NCBI GenBank assembly: GCA_959347315.1
Contig: OY365814.1
Coordinates: 29,029,402 to 29,093,401 of the forward strand
Length of the DNA: 64,000 nucleotides
Direction: 5' to 3'
Source: Bimastos eiseni
Lineage: Eukaryota; Annelida; Clitellata; Crassiclitellata; Lumbricidae
Part shown: positions 48,501-60,500 of the stretch, piece by piece
How the letters are laid out: each line of letters starts with the position of its first letter
How positions within the stretch are numbered: the first letter of the stretch is position 1
Notes under the pieces: model-generated
What the model was told of the DNA's origin: nothing
Database searches by the model: none
What the model saw: the letters and a program-made list of their open reading frames with translations, nothing else
Position numbers and translations under genes: made by a program

Positions 48501-51500
48501 TAAGATTTGGTTTTTGTGACAGATTCCAGACAATGCTGCAGCTGTTGTACCCCAGGATGGCATCTATGTTCTGAGGATATACGTAGCGAATACTGTTCTT
48601 CCTTCTAAACAGGGTGTTGTTGAATCGGCAGGTATTTATCAGTACAGTCAACCTAATTATTAGTATTTGACAGTGGCTTTATAAGCTTGTCGGTAAAATA
48701 TTCAGTGGTCTCTGTTTTTAGTTTCTTTTGGAATCTCAACTTAAAATGTTTTTACTTACCCTTGCCTATCCTCCTTAAACTGTCATTCTGTCCCTTAGTA
48801 ATGACCTAGAATTTTGCCGGCTTTCGAATTTGTTTTGGTGCGCCGTAGGTTGATGCCCTGTGCGTAGTTATGGGGCGCTATAGAAGTCTTTTAGTCATGG
48901 TCATAGTCATTTAAGCTATTGTGCATCTGCTGGTAGACTAATAAAGAATATTCTTGCGTACTTATTTACTTGAAAACAATTCCCGCTGGCAATGAAACAT
49001 TTTTATTGTGATTTTCTGATGTACTCTCCGTTATCTGAGCCTGATGCAGTTGCTAAGTACCTGCAATAAGCACTGTGTGTATAGCTCTCAAACTGGCCAA
49101 AGCAGGTGCAACTTAGGGTTGACAGTGAATGCTTACAGAACTGAAACTTGCAATACGACAAATTGGATGTTGCTGAATGCTTGTACAATTTGCAGTAATC
49201 AGATTCTGCTTGCTCTTTTATCATTTTTTATTGTATGTAATTCAATAAAATATGGGATGTAGTTAAAATAGGAAACATTTTATTCGATTGAAAGCACTTT
49301 GTAGCAGCTGTACAATGATTAAGAGGCCACATGGTGTTATGCAACAAAATTATTGTTGACTTCACTAAATTATTAATGTTTAAGGCTTAGTATAAAAAAG
49401 TTAATTCAGAATAGTTGCTGTTTGGTACTTTTATTTAACTTTGAGACTATCTATTGGTGTCTGGTTTTCTAGTTGCTACTATTGAAACACGTGCTTCCTA
49501 TGGCTACTTGTCAGCCTCGGATTGGCCACAGCTGCCGGTGGGTACATTTCCTATTCCATTGATTCTAATTTCCTTCAATTGATCATTTCCAGAATCCTTT
49601 AAAGGTTGGAGGACTTATATTCATGAACATTTACTCAGGAGCGCTCATGTGTAAATTGGACAGTTTTAGGCTTTGTATAGAATACGAAAGAGGGGAGTTA
49701 GTTAGGAAATCAGTCAGGAATGCATGTCATTGGATTGGGGGTCCAGCAGTTTTCAAAGGGTACGGGCTGCCTGGTGGTTCTCTATTCGTTCGAGCAAGGG
49801 TCTGTGTGGCACTGAAGGAGAGGCTTTCTGCGTTTCAGTTTTTCCGGGTCATGTTCGTCGTCTACTTTTTCTACACGTTCATTTGGCTGGTCTTGTGCTG
49901 TTGCCATCGAGCTGACCTCCTGCGAATCCAGTATTGGACTGCAGCCGTCATCCTTATCGGTGAGAGGTGTTGGTTGACGCTGTCAGTTTGAGTGCACACA
50001 CATAGACATACATTACACTACAATACAATACAATGCAAATGTTATTTGATATCGCCCTTCTTATGGTTTAGTTCAGAAGTGCACACATGCCTCGACGGCG
50101 CAGCTGCAGTTGTAATGCGAAGCAACTGTGTGTGAAAGATTTGCTCAAAGTCCCTACACAGTAGCGCTTTGGACAAGAGTCGAACCCGCTCACTCAGCGC
50201 ACACTGAGTGTTATGGGCTGACCACTCTAACCAATCGGCCACAATGCCACACTTTGACATACACATATACACACACATTACATACTTGCCGTATAACCGT
50301 AACCATCGTTTCTTTCATTAATACCATCATACAAACAATAGACAATTACAGAGTTCAATTAGCAAAAGTAGAATGATAGGGAATAATAAGGAAAAGATAA
50401 TACCCCTAAGGGACTGTAGGTCTCGCTGGCAGCGTAACCCTTTCATATTTTAGGTTTACAGTAGCTGGTTATGAAAACATACATAGTGATACATACAGGA
50501 GAACAAAGTAGCTAAATGCTTAACTAGATAATTAGCAAATTGTCAATCATGTACAATGAATGTAAAACAAAAACGCAATGCTTAAAAGCAAGAAAATATG
50601 CAAGACAATAGCAAACTCAGATGGTATTTCAACAATGCACAGTCAGTTAATTATCTTGTGTCTAGAGATGAAAATGCAGTCTACATTAAAAAATAAATAT
50701 TTGTGGCGCCAGGCGCAGGTCGTTGGGTAAATTATTCCAAGTTTTAGGAGCAATACATTTAATAGAAAATTTACGTGTATTGGTTCTCGAACCATCAGAT
50801 CTGTAATTATTAGAATCTCTATATATAGAGTCCCTTCAGGAAACCTACTTGGAGAGATGCTCCTAGCCAATCCATGGCTGAAAAGCACGTTTTTGAAGAT
50901 GATTGAAAGGCCAAATAATATCTCATTTGGGGCAAACGTAGCTCTGATGGAAGGTTGTTTCAAATGATTGAGCCCCTCAACCCGGTTTATGCATACATTG
51001 GACATCTATACAGTGCCTTGCAAGAAATGCTCTACAGATGCTGTGACTTGAGCCTTGCCGCCTGTCACTTCAGGGTTTATATAATGTACATTATGCCCAA
51101 TGACATGCTAGCAAAACATGCCTGCAGCTGTCATAATGTTGTAATTAAACACGCATAAATATTTAAATTTTGTGTTTGCCTGTGTGTAATTCTTAGGTTT
51201 GATTGAAAAAGCTGTTTTCCTTGGTGAATACGAAACCCTAAACAAGACGGGAGAGTCAGGTATAGGCTTTCTCATCGTTTAGTGATGAAGGTCGTTTTCT
51301 TTATTTAGGTAATTAATATGTAAATTTATTTAGGTAGAGGCTTTCTCATCGTTTAGTGATGAAGATTGTTTTCTTTATTGAGTCGGGCACAAGTTTCAAG
51401 TTTAAGTTTTATGTTTTTTACATATGCATCTCACTTCAATCAGTTGAACTGTTACTGTACAAGCAGAATGGCTGTACAAGCAGAATGGCTACATGTCACA

Positions 51501-54500
51501 TTTTTCAGCACATATGCAATATTATTACCCGGTATAAAATTATTATTACTATTACCTGGTACATTTTTTTTATTGTTACCTGGTATATTATTATTATTGT
51601 TACCTGGTAGGGTATTATTATTATTTTTTTCCTCGAAGGTACATATGATCCCTTGGGATTAAAAAAATTAGGGGGTGGCATTGTTCTGGAATGGCTAGTC
51701 TTCACAGATGGTTTTCTTTATCAATATTATTGTTGTTGCTGCTGCTGCTGTTAGTATTATTAGTATTATTATTAGTATTATTATTTGTATTATTATTAGT
51801 ATTATTATTAGTATTATTATTAGTATTATTAGTAGTATTATTAGTATTATTATTAGTATTATTATTAGTATTATTATTAGTATTATTATTAGTATTATTA
51901 TTGTTATAGGTTTTCGTCCCCATCGGCCTAAACAAAAGAGCCCCTGAATGCCACTGCATTAAAACGTTGTGTACAAATAGACAGACGTTGAAAAAGATGA
52001 GTTGTTTCGCTAGGGTCTCCCGTTGCCTGTGTCATATGGCGGCACAGCTCTTGTAGAAACTCCATTCCGGTACTGTTTATGGGGCCCAGTGAGTCGATGG
52101 CCACTGGCACAAAATCATGTGTGGTGGGGAGGGATGAGTATTTTGTGCACTTTCGTTCTGCGACATGTTCTGCTGCTCCACCGGCTGTTGATGCTGTCAG
52201 ATGTACATAAGAGGATGCGCATGTGTGAATGGCTGTTGCGTCCCATGCTAGGTGTCTGCCTCTCGCCCATGGGATTAATGTGGCGCCATCTGGTCTCTTG
52301 CCATCGGTGCGGATCAGACCCGAAGGTTCTCTTGAGCTCGGAATGTCCGCATTCAAGAGAGCTCTCCAGATTATTTCATTTATGGCAGAGTGTCGTGCTG
52401 CTCTTCCCATTGATCTTCTGCAGACCGGACCGTGATGTCCGCCTGGATCGACGCTCTCCCCGCATTGACATGGATGCGGTGCACAGAGCACGAGTCCTAG
52501 GCGAAGTCCTGCCGCAACCCTGACCGCCTCATTGTTTAATTCCAACCTGCAGGAAGTCAAAGGGATAGTCCAAAGCCAGTCTCCGGGGGTGGGGCAGATA
52601 ATGCCGCATTCTGGCTTGACTAAGTGGGTTGTCGCATCCGGACCAGACTTTCGCTTTATCTTCGTTTATCAAAGGTCTGTCCCAGGTCTTCTGTTGGATC
52701 GGAACCGGTATCATCATCACTGGAAGGAACGTTGAACATTTCCTCCTGGTACGCGTCGTTCCCACTCTTCCACGGCTAAGATGGCGCCCACGAGCGAGAC
52801 GGTCGACGCAGCTGACGCCAAATAGGCTGAAGTTGCCAGCATCGATACCCGCCTGGTCCCGAGTCCTCCATCTCTATTCGGGAGTGAAGACTGTAACCAC
52901 TGCATGTCATTGAGCTTCGTGTTGAGGATCTTCTCCAGTCCTGTTTTAGTCTGATGGTCTATTGTTTCCAGTAACGTGTGGTTCCAGCACGGAGAAGTCC
53001 GCAGCAGGTAAGTCATCTTTGCTGCCCCGAAACAGGATCTCAGCATTATGAGGGCTGCTTGTGACTGGAGGTCCATAAGATCTTTCAATATTCGATCAAA
53101 GTGTTCGCTGTGTTCTTGCAGGGCTTCATCAAGGGCCTTCCCTCTGAAAAGTGGAGAACCCAAAAGGGTCAGTTCCTCTGGTTCTCGTCTTCTGAAGTCC
53201 TCAAAACCCTCTCCAATCACCTCTGCCTCCGAGTAGTGTTCACATTTAAGTCTGTTCAGCGAAATTCCGAGCGTTGTCTCAAGCTCTTTTATCTTTGTCA
53301 AATCTTGCCGAACATCATCCGCGTTTCCACCTAGGGAAAGATCACCCAAGCTTGAACGGAGACCACAATTCTCTTAACGTCGGCTGCAGGGGCAGGCAAA
53401 ACAGCAGAGGCCCTAGCGGGTCTCCCTGCAGATCTCACTACAAATCGACCGAATTATAGGTTGGCCTCAATTGAATATGCCTGGTGGGTGCACGCATAGA
53501 GTTCTGGGATGGTGTCATGGACGGCTCGAAGCATTACATCTCTCCGCAGTGTGTTGAAAGCATTTGCCGAAGTCCAATTTTACAAAGATTTGGTCTCGTT
53601 GTATCTTCATCACAAAATTTATTGCGGTGTGAACCGCTGCCTCTCCCCCTCCAGGGGTTGCAATGCCTACCTGGAACGGGGTGAAGAACTCTCCCAGTCT
53701 TTTCAGGGCATAATTATTGGCACATTTTGCTGCCAGCCTGCGCCGTACATATCGGGATGACAATCGGTCTGAGGCCCCCTGATTTCTTGGAAAGAGCGAT
53801 AAGAGAGCCTCCAAATATCAGTTCACGTAACGCGAGTGGACAATCGCCACGCAGCAGTACATTCATGAAGCCCGTCGTAGACTGGAGTAATGTACCAGCC
53901 AATTCCCTGGTGTTTATTAGGTCGATGCTGGGGTCGGAACCCATCCGGACCCCCCCGCTGAACCCGCCGGGAACGATCTAATCGCATCTTCCACTTCTCT
54001 CACAGTGACCTGGAAAGAACACGTTTGTGACGACTCAGGCAAGTCTGACATTTGGTCAGTCCAGCCATTTGCTGGGTGTCTTTCCTGCATAGCGTTAAGT
54101 GATTCGGTCGTCACCTCGACTGGGCGATCCTGACTGCAGAGTATACGTGATGCGGCCTGATGTTGCCCTCCTCCACCTTGGCATTCACCGTTGCCAAAAA
54201 ATCTCTCGAGCATCTACCCTCCTTAGTGTAACTGACGCACAATCTGCTTCCACATCTTCCTCTCTCACGTAGTCCTTATTCTCGAGGCGTCTTTTAACCA
54301 CATTTGCCGCGTTACATCTGCGGCCAGTCCGCTGTGGCTGTGCAAGAACGCTGGAGGCAAAGCGAAGCAACTGATGCCATGTCTCAATGTTACTTGGGTC
54401 GTTGTTAATGGAAGCCAGAATTCTCTTGAGGGCCTGTGAACAGGCGAATCGAGCAGCCTACGGGACATGCTTCATGACGCCTCCACTTCTTTTACTCGGG

Positions 54501-57500
54501 TGGTTGATATCTCTTGTTCCTTGATGCAGAAACGCCTCGCCTCGCTGGGTCAGCATCTCCGGCTCTTGCTGAGCACCGTCTGTCAATGATTGCATGTCCG
54601 TCGCTGATTTGTCCTGCCCTTCCCTCTGCCGCAGCTGGGTCAGTGGTGGCTTCTATTATTATTAATTATTATTATTATTATTGCCTGGTATATTTTTTTC
54701 TTACTGGTATTTTTTTTTACTAACTGTTATATTATTATTACCTGGTCTTTTATTATTACCTGGTATTTTGTTATGATTACTTGGCATATTAGTTAATAAC
54801 TGGTATAACACTTAGAGTTACAGAAGTTAATGAGTGATCAAGCGTTTATTAATCTTAATGATTAAATTTCTCTTTAACGATTGTCCGAAGACCGCAGGTT
54901 GTATTCGATATGGTACCACAGTATTATATCTCTTCTGATTGATAGAAGACATTTGAACTGAAAAGCAAAACAATACTACTAATTATAAGCAAGGTACTAA
55001 TTCAGGAGCAACTACTAACCAACAATTAATAATAGCTTTTAATGAGTTATGTTAATATTGTATTTGTCATTACTTATTAGGGAATTCATTAATTCAAAGA
55101 CTGAATGTTAATGATTAATAATTGGTTATTCTTAAATAGTTATAGATATATTAAAATTGTTTACCTTTAGCAACCGTGGTATATATACCTGGTATTTTAT
55201 TATTCCCTGCCCTATTGTTATTATCTGCGCCTCTGAGTTGATACCTTAAAGGGACGATATATCAAATTGACATTGATTGATTGATTGATATATTTGTTAA
55301 TACCTATTACTGTATATTATTCCTGGTACTGCATATTTATGCCTGGTACTCTATGTAATTCTTGGTACTGTATGTTATTCCTGGTATCTTGGTACTGTAT
55401 ATTATGATCTGTTATGGTATTTTATTGTTATTAATGGCATTGATCTAAATAATCAAATCTGGTGCATTTAATTTGTTTTGTCCTTATTCATTATTTGTAG
55501 TCAATGGTGCAATAATATTTGGAGAACTTGTGTCATCAGCCAAAAAGATGCTTTCTCGAATGCTTGTTATAATCGTCAGTGTCGGCTTTGGAATTGTGAA
55601 GTACGAGAAAACAATACTCAATGCCTCACTCGTTGCTCCAGTTCATAAGTATTTGAAAACTTTTGTTTTGATTTCGTTTTTGTGCTTTCAGGTCTGTAGT
55701 TGAATATCCTTTAACAGGTGCTATTGAAGTTATTGCGCACCTGTGGTTTAACAGGAGTCTAGTTGAACTGTATGGCAGCCTACGGCTTTGCCTAAGTGGG
55801 TTCCACCAGCTGGAACAGCCTCCCCCTTCCTCTTTGGGAGGAGCTGTTCTCTATTATCTGTGCCGCCTTCCTGAGGCGCCTGAAGACATTCTTGTTCTAC
55901 ATTATATAAGTTTTTCCATTACAATTACAAATTACAATTACAAGGTGTGCATCTGAATTGCTGCTCGTTTTACCAATGCCACGTAGAGTGTGGAAGAATT
56001 AGTCAACCTTATGGAGATATAGCAGGTATCAAACCCTTTTAATTCTGATCCCTGTTCCAGCGTATTACTATTTGGTCCTCTCCCCATTCAGATGGACTGT
56101 AGCCAGGTTTTGGTTGGTCTTGCGCTTGGTCTATTAAGCATATTCACGAACTGTGTTTCTTTATTTTATTTTAGGCCACGTTTGGGAACAACTTTGCACA
56201 AAGTCTTGGCCGTTGGTCTCGTCTATTTTATTGCCAGTGCAATCGAAGGCTGTCTTCGTGCCATGAAGGTAAGTGTCCCAGGCTGTCTTCGTGCCATGAA
56301 GGTAAGTGCTCCAGGCTGTCTTCGTGCCATGAAGGTAAGTGTCCCAGGCTGTCTTCGTGCCATGAAGGTAAGTGCCCCAGGCTGTCTTCGTGCCACGAAG
56401 GCAAGTGTCCCAGGCTGTCTTCGTGCCATGAAGGTAAGTGTCCCAGGCTGTCTTCGTGCCATGAAGGTAAGTACCTCATGCTTCAGCCCTGGTGGTGCCT
56501 GTGATTTTGGTGTTGGTAGTGATGGTGAATGTGATAGTGGTCATAGTATTGCTTCTTATAGTATAGTATTCAAACATTTGTGAAGCACCTTTTGTAGAGC
56601 GACCCGTTGAAAGGTGCTCCCAATGTGCAAGACCATGACAGAAGTAATAGAGGTTTTGAGAAAAGCAAAGGAGGATGGGGTTACCAGCTTGAAATGGAGA
56701 GCGAGCATATGAAGAGAGCAGATTCCAATTGAGGTAAATGACTATAAACTGAGCCATTGCTTTTCTAGTACAAGGAATCAGAGGATAAAGTCTGTTTAAA
56801 GAGTGGCGTGGATGATGTGAGGAGGCTGAAAGAGACTGCTGCATTACATAAGCTAGATATTTTTTGGGCAACGACCCCATTATGCTTTGAAGACTCGAAT
56901 GAGGATTTGAATTTGTTGCATGCAGAGAGAGGAAGCTAGTGAGTAAGTATGTACTTTATTGAACCGCTTGCAAACACACTGCGGGGATATCAAAATATGA
57001 ACAATCAAAGAATAATCGTGATCTGCAATTACACAACAGACATCCTCAGAGCAGTTAGAGTAAAAAGTCATCTGGTCAAAAGGCAGGAACTTGAGCCGTG
57101 TCATTTTCTTACAATTGCGTTGAGACACGTGTGTGTACGCAGCCGTTAAAACTTGGAGGTAGATATGTGAGAGTAGCATGATTTTTGTTTCAGGAGAGAA
57201 TTGATAGCGACCGAATGATGAACGTTGCAGAGCTCGTTCTCGCTGTCATCGACTCCTGCATCTGCTGGTGGATATCCTTTTCATTAAGCGACTTACTAGC
57301 AGTTTGAATGATCTGACGTACTAGCAGTTTGACTGATCTGTCAGATATGAAAATTGTGGCCAAGATGATATTTACTCAATGTTACCAAGTGGATTAGCAC
57401 AAATGGATTGGTGCGGGCAACACTTTTATGCAGCACTTCACATTCTCTACATATTCACACACCAAGTGCATTTGATTTGTACAGTTATGCAAAAATAAAT

Positions 57501-60500
57501 AATGAGACCAAATGGACTTTCCTACTTTTATCGGTTGGTTTATGACTTCATCTACCTATCACATGTCCAGCGCTTTGAGTGGTATAAAGGTGCTATATAA
57601 ATTTTCATATGTGCTATTCAGACATTCATGCATACTTTCTTGCGTACATACATTTCCAGGTTACAGAACACTTTTGAGTGGATTTTTTGTTCAGGGAGCT
57701 ATATAAATGTTCAGGAACACGTACATACATAATTTCATACATGCATGATCATTCTGTATATATTCAAGCATGCATAATTGTTTTGTTTGCATTCAAATAT
57801 ATAGGGGCTATATAAATGTCCAGAAACGTATACATTGTTCAATACATACATGAGGTCGTTCTATGTGAATGCAGCCGTGAATATTCGTTTTGTTTACACT
57901 CTTGGCCATACAGTGGATCACTCCTGACTCTATGTTTTTACTTTATATATATATCTTTTGTTTTGGTTATAATTATGTAACTGCTTTGAATTGTTGAGTG
58001 ATTGAATGAGGTTTGTTTGCGAATTGACCTTGACCTTGAACTGTACATCTTTTCGGCGCTCATCCAGACGATGCGGACGCTGCGCCTGCGTCGTAACGTC
58101 GTTAAGCTCAGCCTCTATCGTCACTTCACCAACACACTCATCTTTGCCGTCCTCGGTCGGTATTTTCACGGTCATTCATCTCTTTGGTATCTATTAAGTG
58201 CCATTCGCTACTGACCATGCAACGGTTGATGGCACTGAGAAATTGTGAGTCAAAGACTCGAACCTGTATTCTCCGTGTTGCAAGGCGATCGCTCCATAGT
58301 CTGATCTGATATTACTTACCTGGTCGTACCTAATCAAGTATGAGCTAATCTGGTCTTAAGACTATCGTGACGCTGCTATAATATGTCATTTGGCGATGTG
58401 GCTTATGCCAATGCTCAATTAATTCAATTACAGATTTCATTTCATGAGAATAAAATTAATAGTTTGTAGAGCCATAGTTAGCAGTTAGTATTCAGCTCAG
58501 TTGTGGAGCACCTTATGACAATAATTATAGCATAACAATCGTTCATTGTTGCAAACAGCAAGTAATTGATGCAAGTATTCTTCGAATAGATCACTAAGTA
58601 GAAAAAGGGGTCAATAAAGAAGAAAAATAACCCTTAGGTAAATGAGTCCTTTAGTTGGGTCACCCTAAAGTGGAATTGCAGAATACAGTGATAAGAATTC
58701 AGCTGGAATAACTGGATTAGACTTGCAGAATACGGCGATAAGAGTTTAACTGGAATAACTGGATTCAAGTCTGATTGCCGAGGTACTTGAAGTTGAAGTT
58801 TAAGAGAACATCCAGCCTGTTGCCCGCAACCATTGACAGTTAAAGCAGTCTTTGATTTCCCCAGACTGTGTGTTTTAGACTCACAGCGACGTTACTAGAG
58901 ACTCATGGAGAAATATTGTATCACTGAAGTTTTTTTTGATTTTTTTGTTTTTTAGCATCTGTTGGATTCATGACTTGGTCGATCATCGAGCATAAGTTAG
59001 TTAAGTGCATCCAGGTGAGTCGTTAGGTCAGTTTTTGTCGGGTATTTGTAATTTCCGAATTTTTTCTATTTTTAGTATTTTTCTATTTTTGAATTCAAGT
59101 CCTGTGTGTGCACCATATTGTTTGTTTGCTGCAAATATGATTGCTTTTTTCTGCAAAATGTTTAATTTATGCAAATTTGATTTGTATGCAGAGACCACAA
59201 GCTATATTAGCATTATTATGGTCCGAATGTGTGTCTGATGTTAAAATTTGATGTATTTTTCTAACCAGTAGCTTATAATACTGTGATGACATTAACAGTG
59301 TCTTTGGCAGCTACTTGGAAGGGCTGTAATTATTATCAATCCTTTAACAATAAAATGTGTTGGTTTCTGTTAAGTTTTAGCATATGCTCATCATTATATA
59401 GTAATTATGTTTATACATAATTAAATACATACATACATAGTGCATATGTAATTGGTAATAATCCAGGGCCTTGTATAGCGTCAGTGTAATGATGCTCAAG
59501 ATGTTATTAGTCCATTGCTACCAAGCAGAGTCATGCTTACCAAATTCCATTATTTGATTGATCAACGCCCGGCAGATGAACTCGCTCAAACCTTGAACTT
59601 TTTAACCATTGATCATAAATGAATCGTTAAAATCCACAACCCTTGTTTTTATATGTATGTTCGTATTGCATGTATATATCGCACGTATTATTATTGTTAA
59701 GCGGACAATTTTTACAGCACCGTAACGCGGCCGTGCCGCTACAAGGGCGCTTTAATGTATGTAATGTATGTACGTATTGTATGTATGTATGACATTTTAT
59801 GTATCTAAACATGTTATATATGTACTGCATTTATATACATACACTGTCTCATATCTATACAATGTGATATGATAATAATGACCTGGGCTTCAACTGATGG
59901 GGCACCAGAACCAAGTGTTGATCAGCTGTGTTTTCCAGTCTGACTGACGTTTTATTTTCCGTTTTGTGTGATGGTGTTGTCAAACGAAAGGACTGGAAGG
60001 AGCTGTGGGTCGATGAGGCATTCTGGCATCTGCTGTTTGCCATTCTCCTTCTGGTCATCATGGTTCTATGGAGACCATCTGCAAACAACCAAAGGTATTG
60101 CTTGTACTATAAAATCATGCCTCTTCCGGGTCTTAACAATCTCTCCAGTCTGCCGATCGACTTGATCTCCTGTTTCCCCTTGCAAGGACTCCTATGACCC
60201 AACACCGTGCCTTTGCCATTGTGGGCCCTTCTGTTTGTAATGATCTACCATGCATAATCCATAGTAAGATTTTTATCGGGGCCCAACCCTCATCCCTTGG
60301 TTGCCTGAAGACCTTCTCATTTCCTTGGGGCTGTCTGTTGCACTGAGAGCACTTCTGAATAGCTTGTACTGTAGGAAGCGCTATACGAATCATCAGATAG
60401 GATACGATGATAATAAATTAAAATCTGTGAACTTCAGTAGCATCGCCGTTACAGTATTCAGGATACGGTAGCTGATTGGTCAGAGTGTTGGCCTCTGACG

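Noticed and set aside
49623..49991. 122-codon ORF treated as one TMEM87 exon
   Set aside because: Only 49839-49959 matches the family. The upstream part contains the acceptor TTTCAG and phase requires the shorter exon.
52023..52523. 166-codon + strand ORF
   Set aside because: It is the antisense shadow of the retroelement C-terminal ORF on the - strand, which shows the recognisable motifs.
57272..57330. Continuing TMEM87 exon 12 into FSLSDLLAV
   Set aside because: The frame soon stops and loses the family match; the AT-AC splice gives an exact conserved join.
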